Assembly: GCA_029959085.1 (NCBI GenBank)
Contig: JARWIR010000017.1
Location: 19,209,507 to 19,273,506, forward strand
DNA from: Nemophila menziesii
Taxonomy: Eukaryota; Streptophyta; Magnoliopsida; Boraginales; Hydrophyllaceae
Direction of reading: 5' to 3'
Length of the DNA stretch: 64,000 nt
Below the pieces are notes generated by a model. It made no database searches. It was given only the letters and a program-made list of their open reading frames with translations, and had not been told where the DNA came from. Both the position numbers and the translations under genes were made by a program. How positions within the stretch are numbered: the first letter of the stretch is position 1; each line of letters starts with the position of its first letter. Shown one piece after another: positions 9,444 to 21,240 of the stretch.

Positions 9444-10943
9444 TGGTGGGGCCTAGGGTGTGATAAAATAAGATATAATTAACGTGCAAAATAACACCCT
9501 AAAGCTACACGGTTACGCAAGTATACAGATCGTGTGCAAGTTTTAGTTAAAAGATTAAGATTCGTTCCACAGAGACTACGAAGGTTAGGAGAATCTTATG
9601 CAAATACCAAGTGCAAAATATTAAAGCTAGAACAACTAAACGCAAATAAAAGTAAAGACAAAATAGATGTTTGTTTGATTTTCTAATTAACTAACTTAAA
9701 ACTAAGAATTAAAAGACAGAAAATAAATATGAAAGAGAAGGAATATGAGAATATAGCTCGAGTTATTAGCATGTAATCCCCACTAGTTTTGCCGTTCTAA
9801 ACATGTAAGGGTAAATTATGTAGTATTTCCCTAATCGGTCCCAATTCGCTATCGGTAGTTTCAAATAGGATTTACCTGTGTCAATAAGGCTTCCTAAGCA
9901 AACTTTTCCTGTAATTGGTAAATAGTCACAAGAATTAAACCATAGTGATTATCTAGCTAGGTTGGGTTGTCAGATAAGACCTAATACTAGACGTTATGTG
10001 CTAAACATGTAATTAAACACCGTTGTCAATGGTGACCTAACTACTAGTTGGTAATTCTATATGGCAGCCGTCCACAAGAACACATAATATAAATCCAAAC
10101 ACATAAACAGAGAATAAAAACTATAATTCAATTTGAAACATTAAATTCCCAAATTAGATAGATGTCAATCAAAACTAGGGTTCATACATATATGCTAAAA
10201 CTCAAGCTAAAGAAATTTAGTTCATGCAAGAAAAGAAAGAAATTACAAATTTAAAGGTAGAAGAAGACATAATGATGAACAGCTCCTTCCAGACTTCTCT
10301 CTTGTGTTGTAAGCTTCCTCTTGGTTTAAGGTTTCACCAAGGATGATTTAAGAGTGTTAAGAGGCTGTATTTATAGTGTATAGGTTGACCTAATTCGTTT
10401 CTTGGAGATAAGTCCAAGTAATAGACTCCAAGCCCAACTCAAATTCGTAAGGAAATAAAGATAAACACTGCTGGACCGGTTTGGGCATATCTTCTTCGTT
10501 ATTGGTCGGTTTGAGCTCCATAAGATACCAAAAGAATCGTAACAGAATTGTCTCTATCCTTATGAAAGGAATCTTCCAAAATCGGCTTCCTTGTAGGAGT
10601 AATTACCACTTCTTTAGGCGTGTGCTGCAGAAATTCAGATTAGACAGCTTTTCCTTTTCCCTGTTTTTAGCCTTTGTTTCCTTTATCTCCAATTTCCATG
10701 TAAATCTCTCCCCATAAGTTGTAGTCTTTGACTTGGACTCTAATTAAGCTCCATAATTATCTTTAAAGCTTCACACTAAATAAACAAGTAAACCCAATAT
10801 GCTCTAAAAATATTATGTTACTAAATCTAGACTCAAAATAGGAAACTGCACTAAACTAAGCTAAAATCAACCTATAAACTAATAAATAAGCCTAAAATGA
10901 TGTCTCAGAAGTATATTTTATTATCACAAATGAGGAGACTTCA
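9444..10943 (-). repeat. 5' LTR (1500 bp) of the minus-strand element
   Basis: On the minus strand it starts TGAAGTCTCCTCATTTGTG and ends GCCCCACCA, six bases before the primer-binding site. It aligns along its length with the solo LTRs at 37092 and 56003 (shared GTGAAGCTTTAAAGATAATT and many other blocks), so all three are one LTR family, distinct at the 3' end from the 5877-7442 LTR. The first dinucleotides TG and last CA are intact. Confidence 0.88.
10368..10375 (-). promoter_or_regulatory. TATA box of the minus-strand LTR
   Basis: TATAAATA on the minus strand, within CACTATAAATACAGCC, about 570 bases into the LTR. This is similar to the TATA position in the other LTR (6430). Confidence 0.5.
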
Positions 10944-11177
10944 CCTCCATACTCACGAATATATTACATGACGCAATATCTAGCCTTACTGATTAAACAC
11001 ATCATATTTGGTAGAGGGGCCTCATTGAAACACTGCCATTTTTAGTTCTCCAAATCATCCAAATAATCGTCGAGAAAAACACATACAAAGCGATACTTAT
11101 AAAGAAGGTTATGTTGATAAAAAAAATTAGAAGACTTCAACTTTGTAAATGGGGACTTTCAATGTAAAAGGTAAATT

Positions 11178-11365
11178 GGAAAACAATCCCACCCAATATT
11201 TGATGGTACAATACCAATCGTATTGTGACACATACCCGATATTTTAAAAATTAAAAAACAATTATAGTAACTACGTAATTAATCTAATGAAATCTGTTTT
11301 GTTAATATAATTATTGGTTATGATGTGAATATTGAACCATCCAATATTGGATGAATGTCTTATCC
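11178..11365. mobile_element. old MITE-like element, copy 1 (188 bp)
   Basis: The ends form inverted repeats of about 37 bp with roughly 70% matches: the left contains CCACCCAATATTTGATGG and the right, read in reverse, TTCATCCAATATTGGATGG. The right end includes the perfect palindrome CATCCAATATTGGATG (11338-11353). It shows the same terminal motif as the younger MITE at 27515. No convincing target duplication remains. Confidence 0.55.
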
Positions 11366-11639
11366 AATTACTTTATCATGATTTTCATGTTTTTAGCCAA
11401 TTCATTGGTTCCTTATAAATTCTAAAACCAAACTTTCACTATATATAGCTGATGCTCCTAAGGATCATGGGTTCAAGCACCCCTAGAATTTTATTTCAAA
11501 GCCTAATTTTTCCTTAACCCCACACGTGAACTAGATGAATATTCTTTAATTACATCATATCCAACCCAACACATTCCAAACAAAAGTAAAAAGAATCACT
11601 AAAAATATGACTAAAAAAAGCTTATTTAAAACTAAATAA

Positions 11640-12600
11640 CGCCATTTTTATGCAATCGTCACACCCTCTCTCCGACAAAGAGCATCAGTTATGCACCATT
11701 CTAGATCCAAACCACATGACACTCATTTTACCTATTTATATAATTGAAGAGTTCTAGTAGATTTTCTTTGATTTTTGTATATTTAATACAAATTTGGGGT
11801 TTATGTGAATTATTTGGACTTTTTTTGTGAATTAGGGTTTTCTATGATAATTGTCGTTTCATTTCTTAGGTTAATATTAACTTTGAATTTCAATTTTTGT
11901 AAAGTGAATTTTGGATTTTTATAATGATTTAAAAAGTTGGAATGCTCTATTGGGTCTAGTGTATCATTTGAATATATGCGTTGGTTGAATTTACTTATGA
12001 CCTATGAATGTTTAAATTTTAGGAAAGTTTGGAGCTTTCTTATTGATTAACTTATAGTTCTTGTGATAGTATTTGTTAAGTTTGTGGGATTTTTATTTAA
12101 AATATTTTAAATCAGGTCTACTGATTAATCCCAAGGATTACCAAAAAAACAAAGACAATTCCATCAACCCTTTCAGCTCCTAAGGTCTCTTATTTTAAAT
12201 TTTGAATCTCCCATCGGTCAAAATAATTAAACTATTACCTTATTTAAATTTTTTGATAGTGTTGATCTTTTATTAAAACTCCCCTATCAAATGAAGTTTC
12301 AATAACATTTGTTTCGTGCTTTTCTTAACACATAGAAAATATTGTTGGGCATGAATTTCATCAAAGGTGAACATTCTCGATAAGTCTTAAATTTCAAATC
12401 GGTGGTAGACTTGAATGGAGCATGATAAGGTTAATATGCAAGTATATGGTTATTTTGAAATTGAAAAAAATATTATTTAGTAATTTGTTATTTAAAGGTT
12501 GATTTAATCTTAAATTTTTTTTATGTAAAACATTCTAATGCTTGACTTTATTTGTGGTTCTGGTGAATAGATAGAAAAATTAGTGTTTGAAAAGTAGAGA
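11640..12600 (+). repeat. diverged third member of the intra-unit segment family
   Basis: This stretch resembles, at lower identity, the segments starting near 14100 and 19930: a leader, then TTTTGTGAATTAGGGTTTTC, TTTCAATTTTTGTAAAGTG and a mini-exon-like block at 12336-12379 followed by ATAAGT where the others have GTAAGT. It carries no open frame of note. Equivalent partial segments lie at 29105-29620 in copy 2 (cut by the deletion) and 47265-48240 in copy 3. Confidence 0.5.
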
Positions 12601-12614
12601 AAATTTTCTTATTT

Positions 12615-12955
12615 GTTCTTAGACTATTAAGTTACCCGAATGGTCCACAGACTTTACTTTTTTCCCTTGTTAGTCCCTGCCTGTAAATTTGTGAGATTTT
12701 GACCGTTAAGCTCCATGTGAAAAAGATATTCAAGGACCAAACTGATTAGATGTTGATAGTGTAGAGACCATTTTTAATATTTTCATGACTATTCAGTTAA
12801 CAAGAATATTCTTTGCCACACGGACTTAACGATAAAAATGAATGAAATTAGATGCGGGAACAAAGACAATTAAATAACAAAGTTTGAGGATTGAATGGAT
12901 ATCTATAGAAGTTCGAGGACCATTTAGGGGAATGGCTTATAGTTTGAGGACTAAA
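12615..12955. mobile_element. inverted-repeat MITE-like element, copy 1
   Basis: The left end (GTTCTTAGACTATTAAG... ATGGTCCACAGACTTT) and the reverse complement of the right end (TAGTCCTCAAACTATAAG... ATGGTCCTCGAACTTC) are diverged copies, so the element can fold back over most of its length. The sense resembles common plant non-autonomous DNA elements with 'ggtcc...aact' ends. No clear target duplication was found. It is absent from copy 2, inside the 1.4-kb deletion. Confidence 0.5.
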
Positions 12956-13779
12956 AAAATATGCTCTAGAAAGAATTTTATAAAACCTTTGTATATGATC
13001 CCTTGTTTTCGTATGTTGTCACTATGTTGAGTTTTATTACTAGAACTAGGGCTCCTTATAGCTATATTCTAATAACTTTTCGATCAATATATTTTGTTAA
13101 TGTTGTGCTTCTCATCACTTCCATTAGCTATGCAAGATATAAAAGTTTAATATCTATAATTTACAGTTGAAGTTATATATTCCACTTACTGATTACAAAA
13201 TGTCTTTCTCTCCCAAGCTAGAATTAGTCAAAATCATATAATAATTGGATTATGTTATAACTCCCACACTTGATCCACATTTGCGTTAAAAGTACCTTTT
13301 TAATGCATTTAATTTACATATCGTTATTGCTTCCCTTGTAGGTTTGTGAGTTAAAGAGACCTCTTGTTTTAGAATAATTTAAACCCAGGGCAATGGTTTT
13401 GCTAGAACTTGTGACTTGGAAGGTGCATATTATCAAAGTAAAGTGTTCTCTAGATAAAAACTTGTGTCTTCTTCGCCCCAATTGATACACAATATATAAC
13501 ATTTTCTTGCTTCCCTTATATATGTAGAACTCCTACATTCAATGAGTAAATGAATTATTTAGATTTTTTTACTTCAAGTGATAGTTTTGTCCTTGACGTT
13601 CGTGGTTGTTTGGAAGATACTTCCATTGATCAGACATTCTAGTGTCATCATATCAACGAACTGAGTTTGAAGAACGAATGACATAATGGATTACCAACGA
13701 CTTTCAAATATTTTGTGATACCTTAATTAAATAGGAAACGAATTCAGTTAGGTATATATGCAATTTTAAATATACTATA

Positions 13780-13965
13780 TAATACTCGGTGATCTTATGT
13801 AGACATAGATATTTTGAGTAATTCTCATAAAATTTACATTAATAAATAGTGATTTTGTGTAATACTTATAATTTTATTGTAACACTTAGTTATTTTATGT
13901 AATACTCAGTGATTTTGTGTTATACTCAGTGGTTTTCTGTTAATATTAAATAAAAAAATCAGTGA
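13780..13965 (+). repeat. short array of 'AATACTCAGTGATTTTGTG' units, copy 1
   Basis: Five or six imperfect units of about 30 bp (AATACTCGGTGATCTTATG, AATAGTGATTTTGTG, AATACTCAGTGATTTTGTG and variants). The same unit builds the larger hairpin array at 18906. Equivalent arrays lie near 29850-30020 and 49405-49550. Confidence 0.65.
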
Positions 13966-14181
13966 TGTAGAATGTTAAATTTGATTACTGGCCTTAAATA
14001 TATTTAATGATGGTTCTTTAAAGCCCAATTATTTTAATACATATAATCCAGACCCAATATGCTATAATATTTTTCTATTAACCCATATATGGTCCAAACC
14101 CAGCCCAATAGAAATAGAGAATAAAGTAAAAAAAAACATTTTCAAAACCCCATCTCTTCTAACCAAGATAATAGTAATGTT

Positions 14182-14260
14182 ATGCACCAAGCCGTCATTG
14201 GTCTCTCTCTCCTACATACAAAACGTAATGGTTTATCTAAATTTATGGGCATCTCTGCTG
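14182..14260 (+). pseudogene. possible first exon of an unrecognised decayed gene, copy 1
   Basis: ATG at 14182 opens a 26-codon frame (MHQAVIGLSLLHTKRNGLSK, then FMGISA) ending at CTG|GTAACA, a plausible splice donor. The frame stays open in copy 2 (from 30247) but the ATG is ATA in copy 3. The reading phase does not match the best frame of the next mini-exon, so this may be leader sequence only. Confidence 0.3.
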
Positions 14261-14992
14261 GTAACACTTTAGCCTTTTATTGAATTGAATAATTTATGTA
14301 AAATTTCTTTTATTTTCGTACTTTTATATGAAATTAAACGGTTATGTTAATCATTGGTATTTTCTATGAATTGGGAATTTCTGTGGTAATGTATTTTGTT
14401 TTCTGGTTTTTATTTGATTTCAATTAGTAATTTCAATTTTTGTACTTGAATTTGAAATCTTTTATAAGAAAATCAAAAAGAAGGAATTTAGTTTTGAGTT
14501 ATGATTTTAAAAATTAGGAAAGTTGGAGATTTGTTATAAATTAAGTTTTAATTTGTGTAATAGTAACTAAATTATATACAAATCAGGTAGGTTTAATCTC
14601 GTATAACTTAAGCCTATCCCTCACTTTAACTCTTGAATCCACTCATGTGTAGTAATTATATGTGATTTTGTTTAACATAAACATCTAAATTCTATGAAAT
14701 TTTTATATATCAATATTTGGACGGGAAGTTTTATGTTTCGTTTTAAGAAAATAACCTAAAATATCGATTATGTTTGAATTATTTATATTACAAAAATTAT
14801 TCCATCCAATATTGGATGAACCTACACCGTTTAATTTAATCAAGATATCAACAATTTTGTATTAGAATTATTAATAATGCTAGTCTTTAGTAAACTCTTT
14901 TATTAAATTGATTTTTATTTAGAATTATTTCATTAATAATTAGAATTAAACACAACAAAATTTACAATTTATTCATTTGTTTCTTAATATAG

Positions 14993-15039
14993 AAAAAAGA
15001 TTGTTGGTCATTACATTTCATCAAAGGAAAACATTCTCG
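14993..15039 (+). pseudogene. 47-bp mini-exon, B1, copy 1
   Basis: Bounded by TAATATAG at the left and a perfect GTAAGT donor at the right. The conserved frame reads KKIVGHYISSKENIL. The paralogous exon at 20725 reads KKIVDHDISSNENIL in the same frame, whereas the other frames acquire a stop there. Related blocks without clear splice sites lie at 15918 (KKIVGYVISEQ) and 21565 (KKIVGHVISTKEDN). Equivalents: 31061-31107 and 50531-50577. Confidence 0.45.
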
Positions 15040-15525
15040 GTAAGTCTTAGATCTTAAATTGGTGATAAACTTAAATAGAGCGTGATATGATAACACTTGA
15101 ATGTCTGATCAATGGAATTTATATTTTTTATGGTTGATTTGTTCTTGAAATTCTTCCAAGTAAAATCCTTATACTTTGACCTGATTTGAGTCTCCTATTA
15201 ATATATAAAGAAATTAGTAGTTGGAAAGTAATATATAAAAAAATTATATGTATTATTCCTTATTTTTTAAAGTTTTTTAAAGTGTATAATATAACTTTCC
15301 ACACCATTTTATTATAAATTTGATTACTAGAATCCAGACTTTTTGCAACTATATTCTGAAATCTAATATGTAAGGATTATTGTATTTTGATAATGTCTTG
15401 GATCCCATCACTTCCCTTAGATATGACATATAGTAATAATTAATGACTCTAGATTAAAATTGAATCATAAAGAATCTAAATATTAATTGAAAAAAACTAA
15501 TGGATTTTACTAATATTTTGTTCAG

Positions 15526-15660
15526 GTTTCAAGACAGACATCCCGTGGAGGCAAAAGGCGTTGGGAGAAAAGTAATGGACAAACTCCAAGAAACATAGAG
15601 TGAGGAAATGGATGGAAAAATCTTCGCGTATGATAGGGAGAGTGACCTCTTTCACTCTAG
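15526..15660 (+). pseudogene. exon-like stretch of an unrecognised gene, B1, copy 1
   Basis: Preceded by a good acceptor (TATTTTGTTCAG). One frame reads FQDRHPVEAKGVGRKVMDKL, then one TAG, then SEEMDGKIFAYDRESDLFHS. Amino-acid composition looks protein-like and the base composition is clearly less AT-rich than its surroundings. Copies 2 and 3 keep it at 31595 and 51057; copy 3 has lost about 30 bases near the start. A short exon-like stretch follows at 15780-15850 after TCTTTTCAG. I do not recognise the family. Confidence 0.35.
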
Positions 15661-16229
15661 GTCCTTTTCCACGTAACAAGCAATAATTTACTGTGGTAAT
15701 TGAAAAGCTTTCATCCAACATGTAAACTTTTACATATAATATTTGATTCAAGTTTTTAACAATGTAATAATCTTTTCAGAAACATGGTGATGGTGGAATC
15801 CCACACGACAGTGATAAGAGACATTCACGAGGACCATCAAGGTCAAAGATGTACATAGTATAAATTAGCTATTTTGTTCAGATCCCGTTGCAGATTCTGA
15901 GCATTTCATAAAAAATTAAAAAGATCGTTGGTTATGTCATTTCAGAACAATTACTTATAATTATTAGATCGCAAGTTGTTTATACGCTAAAGAAATGATA
16001 TTATATTAAATTATTTATACTTTTTATCACTTTTATTTATGGATTGTTAACTATCGTTAGAATTGAGTGTAAAATTAAACTTTGTATCTCACTTCATTGA
16101 TTTTGCTCTCACTTTATTGATTTTGCTCTATGATACCAGTTCTAAACTTTGGATCTCACTTTAGCGAAGGAGTCATTGATTAAATTGATTTAGTAAATGC
16201 CTTCAAATTTTTGAGATGTTGTTCCTAAT

Positions 16230-16740
16230 AGAGATGTATATTTTATATTCTAAACATCTTCATCTTCAATCTTGGAAGAATCTAACTATCTATAAAAAGT
16301 GTCGCGTTCCACCTCCACCCTTTTTAACTCTTCTTTGATAGTTTTTAATATTTATTTTATCTCAAATGCAAGGTATGCATTACGTGCTTCCAATTTTTCA
16401 ACAAGTTAAAGTAATTCCTTTTTCTTTTTCATTTTTTTAACCATACCATCAACATACATATGTTTAAATGTGACGAACATACCATTAACCATATGTGATC
16501 TTGGAGTCTGGTCTATTTACACTATGTATCGGACCCATTATAAATCTCTCTTGCATCAACAATCTGTTTGTCACAACCCGTAGATTTGTGCATTTTCATT
16601 AGACATTTGTTCAACCATTAATGCTTGATTTGTAAGATACATCACTGTTTGATCACCACTTGCACCATCTCTCTGACATTTACCTAAACCTGTCGTATAA
16701 CTCCCGTATCTCCTAAACCTTTCTTATGTTTCCTGAGTCC
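16230..16740 (-). pseudogene. coiled-coil-like coding relic, unrecognised, copy 1
   Basis: On the minus strand, broken frames read YLTNQALMVEQMSNENAQIY (near 16630) and, further on, LVEKLEARNAYLAFEIK and ILKTIKEELKRVEVERDTFY with stops between them (16410-16290). The heptad-like pattern suggests a coiled-coil protein, as found at the end of several plant transposon ORFs, but the family cannot be assigned. Equivalents lie at about 32310-32815 and 51690-52200. Confidence 0.3.
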
Positions 16741-17371
16741 AGTCCATTCCTCAACTTGTTGAACACAAACTAAGTTGTCATTCAGTAGTTATGTTTCCGA
16801 ATCCTCAATTAGAAGTTCAGTGCAATTTACCTTTAATATATAGTTTTTTTTATTATGATGAAAGTCATGAACAAGTCAATCTCAATGGATTTGTTGCATA
16901 TTATCACTTTAACTTGCGAATTGTATCCTTAGCAGTTTTTTTGTCTCTATCCCGATCTTAAATTTCATGTTTTGGGGGTAATATTATGGGTACGTTGACT
17001 ATTTTATTGTAACACATTGACAAACCATAACAACATGATCAGTCTATATATAATTATATATACTTTTTTGTTGCAACACACAATAAATATCAATTATCAC
17101 TTACTTAAAAAACATATGTGCAACATTAAAGGTTACTCTGAGTTCCAGAATAGAAGTGATATATTAGTTCTTCTACCATATGGGTGGCCCAATCATACTC
17201 TCTAATATCATACAGGTCCTCAGACATTTTCACTATCCACCTTGGTGTATGTGTCCCTATTCCATAGAAATTAGTAGACATAACTAGGACAAATCAATAT
17301 GATGAAGGTGTATAAGATGTCTTTAGTTTGAGGTTCTATTCCCAAAATCTCGGTTAGTTTTCTTTTTATTT
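16741..17371. other. AT-rich interval with no recognised feature, copy 1
   Basis: I see only short AT-rich frames, which are conserved between copies because the whole unit is duplicated. The stretch may include decayed 5' sequence of the copia relic that follows. Confidence 0.5.
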
Positions 17372-17890
17372 GTGATAGGATGTGGAGGAAAAAAAAGGAA
17401 AAGACAATCTCAGAATCAATTGCATACCTCTGCACATTTGGTCAATACACAAGAAGAGTTTAAGAATGAATCAAAACCTCTGAGTTCTTATGAGATTACA
17501 GCTGAAGAGATAATAATGGCCTTAGCTCATACAAATCAATCCATAAATCCATATGTTAAGCAAGTAAAAATCTCATAAGGTATTTCATGTAACTCTTCTT
17601 GGATTTTAGACACAGAATCTACTGATCATCTTGTATATTCTTAATCATTGTATACAAATCAGGTGCATAATGTTAATATATCAGTTACTTTACCCAATGG
17701 AGAAGTTTTTATAGCTACACAAAAAGGAGATATTTGTTTAAATAAGCATCTTACATTGAAGAATGTACTATGTGTACTTGCATTCAAATGCAATTTACTT
17801 TCAATTTCAAAATTAACACATGATTCAGGTGTTACAGTTACTTTCCATTCATCTTATTGTACACTTCATGATGTTCAATACAAGAGGTGA
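17372..17890 (+). pseudogene. Ty1/copia gag-pol relic (protease, gag-pre-integrase), copy 1
   Basis: A basic stretch (KKRKRQSQNQLHTS) is followed by a stop at 17576 and then the protease region SSWILDTESTDHLVYS and a gag-pre-integrase stretch (VNISVTLPNGEV, KHLTLKNVLCVLAFKCNLLS, KLTHDSGVTVTFHSSYC) ending at 17890. The canonical copia active site DTGAT, kept in the other two copies, is changed to DTEST here. Integrase, RT and RNase H are missing: the frame ends and unrelated AT-rich sequence follows. It is a fragment, not a functional element. Confidence 0.8.
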
Positions 17891-18905
17891 TTAATTCATC
17901 AAGTGCTCTTCTTTTTATTTGTGATTAATTCAATAAACAGGTGATGTTTTTGAAGTTTCTATCTAACCAATCTAAGTTGTCTAGGTCATTATGGTAAACT
18001 TTGGGAGTTCCACGTCGCCCCCTCCTGATCTAATGTTATTCGCACATCATTCAGTGAGAACTCAAGCATTTTTTGGCCAATTAGAAATCCCTCATTTCTA
18101 TAAGTTTTCACTATCTCATGTATGTATTTTCCCCTTTTTTAACACCCTCGGTCTCATTCTCTGTGAGGTATATATCTCGTATGAGCATATAGCACGATAT
18201 GCATCGATTATACATGATTATATTACTGTTTAACACATTGTAAACGAATTCAAGCGATGATTGATACTTTATTTTCTCCATAAATGTAACACACCAAAAA
18301 AAATAAGCTATCACCAATAATATGATGGGTTGCATGTATTTATCAATGGGTTATACATGTAATACATGTGGGTTATGTTTTACTATTTATGGGTTGTATC
18401 TGTTTTCATCTGTGTTAGTGAGAGTTTTGTTCAAACCCCACATAAATGCTATTATACAATTTTCCCCTTATTAGAAAATTTTAATTGAATGGTTTTAGTT
18501 GAACTTATGATTGATTAACCTATTGGGTCTTGTAGACTACTCTTGTGGCATATAAGGAAAGTGTGACTAATTTTGTTCTTCAAAGAGGCCACTAATATCT
18601 CATGATTCAAAAAATACCCCTAGATTATATATAGTGGAATCAACCCTCCAACTTTTTCATTTAAATTCTTTCATTTTTTTCTTCATATTTTTCTTTCTTT
18701 CTCTCTTCTCTTTTTATGTAATTTTCACAGATTTTACTCTCTCTCTCTCTCACTTCAAGATATTTTTGCAGATTTTTGATCTCTTTTTTTGAAGTATTTT
18801 GAGCTTAATTTTTTGTAGCATTTTGAGCTCCATTTTTGCAACACTTTCAAGCTCCATATTCACAACATTTTGATCTCTATTTTTGCATCTTTTTTAAGCA
18901 TTTTC
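17891..18905. other. AT-rich non-coding interval, copy 1
   Basis: No gene seen. It contains a possible TATA element (GATTATATATAGTGG, 18622-18636) followed by a pyrimidine-rich stretch and a short (CT)n tract near 18737, which is longer in copy 3 (about 54196). The rest is AT-rich. Confidence 0.5.
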
Positions 18906-19480
18906 GAAATACTCATTGATTTTTGTCTATTACTCTGTTATTTATGTAATACTCGGTGATTTTAGGTAAACATAGAAATTTTGTGTAATACTCATTGTTT
19001 TTATGTTAATACACAGTGATTTTGTGTAATACTTAGAATTTTATTTTAATACTTAGTTATTTTGTGTAATACTCAGTGATTTTGTGTTATACTCAGTGAT
19101 ACTCAGTATTTTTCTATTAACACTCATTGACTTTATGTTAATATTCAACATTTTGATAAACACTTAATGGTATTAACAAATACTCAGTGATCTCAAAATA
19201 ATACTCATTGATTTTAAAATAAACTCAGTAAAACAATTAACTAGAGAATTAACCAATTAAATCACTAATAAGAGAATCCACTAAATATTAAGCAAATTTC
19301 ACTAAGTATTAACATAAAATCGAAGTGTTACACACAAATCAATGAGTATTAACTTAAAATCATTACACACTAATGCAAAAACATTGAGTATCTCGCAAAA
19401 TCATTAAGTATTTATAAAAATAACTAATTATTACAAAAAACTTATTAAGTATTATGCAAAATATTTGAGTACTCGAGCTT
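18906..19480. repeat. inverted array of 'AATACTCAGTGATTTT' units (potential hairpin), copy 1
   Basis: The left half (18906-19220) has about ten direct units of the type AATACTCAGTGATTTTGTG. The right half (19290-19480) has the complementary units (AAATCAATGAGTATTAAC, AAACATTGAGTATC, AAATCATTAAGTATT). The two halves can pair over several hundred bases around an AT-rich centre. No coding frame. It could be a foldback element or MITE; I could not define its outer ends. Confidence 0.6.
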
Positions 19481-19763
19481 TTTTAAGTTTTATTCATGAA
19501 ACTCCATGGACGAACCTTGCTTGAAACTTCACAAAACATATTAAAATGGAAACCAAGCTTCACAAAACAAAAACAAAGCTTCAAAAACCTTCACTCCATG
19601 GACGAACCTTCGTTGGGACGAAACCTTCACTACCTGATACGTCAATGGAGTTTATTTTGTACAAATCGTTAATGAAGATTATAGAGTTTTTGCAAGAAAA
19701 ATGAGATAATGAGATACTTAAATAAATAAAAAGAAAAAGAATAAGTCAGGGCAGAAGAATTAA

Positions 19764-19785
19764 TATATATATATATATATATATA
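19764..19785. repeat. (TA)n microsatellite, copy 1
   Basis: About 11 TA repeats at the start of segment B2. The equivalent sites have 110 bases in copy 2 and 30 in copy 3. Confidence 0.9.
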
Positions 19786-20724
19786 GATGTATAATATTAA
19801 ATTTTATTAGTGGCCTTGAATATATTAAATGATGGTTTAAAACCCAATTATTTTACCCCACATATAATCCAAGACCCAATACACTGTAATATTTTTTATT
19901 AACCCATATATGGTCCAAACCCAACCCAATAGAAAGAGCTATAAAAATAATAGAACCTCATAACCCTATCTCTTCTTACCTAGATAATAGTGATGTTTTG
20001 CACCAAGTCGTTTGTTGACCCCTCTCTCCTACTAAACATAATGGCGTTAACGGAATTCATGGGCGGGCTCTGCTGGTAACACTTTACCTTTTTATTGAAT
20101 TGAATAGTTTATGTAAAATTCATTTTGTTTTTGTACTTTTATATGAAATTAAAAGGTTTATGTTAACTATTGGGATTTCTTATGAACTGTGTTTTTCTAT
20201 GATTATTTTTTATTTGATTTTAATTAGTGATTTCAATCTTTGTATGGTGAATTTGACATATTTTGAAAAAAATCAAAAAGATGGAATTTAGTTTTGATTT
20301 ATAAATATTGAAAATTAGGAAATTTAAAGATTCATTGTAAATTTTGTTTTAGTTCGTCTAATAGTAACTAAATTACATCGAAATAAGGTTTAATCTCCTA
20401 TATATTTAGCCCGCACTTTAACTCTTGAATTCCCCATGTGTGCTTTAATTGAATAATTTTTTTTAACAAAAACATTTCAATTAAATGATATTAATATTTG
20501 GATTAGAAGTTCCTTTTTTGTTTTAAGCAATTAAAACTAAAATGCTAATTATGTTTGTATCATTTATTTTAATTAAGATATCAACAATGTTTGTTTAGAT
20601 TTCTTGATAATCCTAGTTTTTAGTAAACCCTTTTATTATATAAATTTTCATTTATAATTATTTTGTTAACAATTAGTACTAAACACAACTAAATTTATAA
20701 TTTATTCATGTATTTTTAATATAG

Positions 20725-20771
20725 AAAAAAGATAGTTGATCATGACATTTCATCAAATGAGAACATTCTCG
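20725..20771 (+). pseudogene. 47-bp mini-exon, B2, copy 1
   Basis: Acceptor TTTTTAATATAG, donor CTCG|GTAAGT; frame KKIVDHDISSNENIL. Equivalents at 38796-38842 and 57706-57752 are nearly identical. Confidence 0.45.
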
Positions 20772-21240
20772 GTAAGTCTTAGATCTTAAATTGGTGATAA
20801 ACTTGAATATAGGGTGATAAGATTAAATTGGTGATAAACTTGAATAGAGAGTGATAAGATAAAAATGCAATTGAATATTTTTTTTCTATAATTTTTTGGG
20901 TTGATTTAAACTTAAAATTCTTTCAAGTAAAATCCTTATACTTTGAATGGATTTGTGGCTCCTATGAATAGATATAGACTTTTTAAGTTGCTTAAAGTGT
21001 GCAATATAACTTTCCACCTCGTTTTATTTTAAATTTGATTACTAGAATTCAAGGTCTTTGCAACTATATTCTGAAATCTAATATGTTAGCTTTACTATAT
21101 TATGCTTAATGTCTTGTTTCCTTCACTTCCCTTAGCTATACTAGATATTAAAATTTAATGACTCTAGATTACAATTGAAGCATACACAATGTAATTATTA
21201 ATTTTAAAACGTATTTCTTTGCTAAGCCATAATTTTTTTC

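Larger units (their letters stand above)
7443..10943 (-). mobile_element. second Athila/Gypsy-like retrotransposon, 5' part, interrupted
   Basis: Read on the minus strand from 10943: 5' LTR, primer-binding site, gag and protease. The coding sequence stops abruptly at 7443, where the LTR of the plus-strand element begins, so the rest of pol presumably lies left of that nested insertion, outside the window. Its outer edge at 10943/10944 cuts into copy 1 of the 18-kb tandem unit; the expected target duplication is CCTCC (10944-10948). The same sequence is uninterrupted in copies 2 and 3 at 28416 and 46571. Confidence 0.87.
13975..16130 (+). repeat. intra-unit segment B1 (exon/intron-like), copy 1
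   Basis: This segment is paralogous to B2 (19797-21660): both begin with TTAAATTT-ATTA-TGGCCTT, share CCCATATATGGTCCAAACCCA, a 79-base leader ending CTCTGCTG|GTAACAC, AT-rich introns and the mini-exon with a GTAAGT donor. B1 additionally has exon-like stretches at 15526-15660 and from 15780. Neither segment keeps a long open frame. Equivalents: about 30050-32230 in copy 2 and 49570-51620 in copy 3. It could be a decayed host gene or a transposon gene; I do not recognise the product. Confidence 0.6.

Noticed and set aside
13780..13965. Regularly spaced short repeats resembling a CRISPR array
   Set aside because: Units are imperfect and contiguous without unique spacers, in a plant transposon context.
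16741..17371. Copia 5' LTR or leader upstream of the copia relic
   Set aside because: No TG...CA ends, primer site or repeated partner could be found.
20100..20291. 63-aa frame MNSLCKI... found in all three units
   Set aside because: AT-rich intron-like sequence; repeated only because the unit is repeated, no family features.
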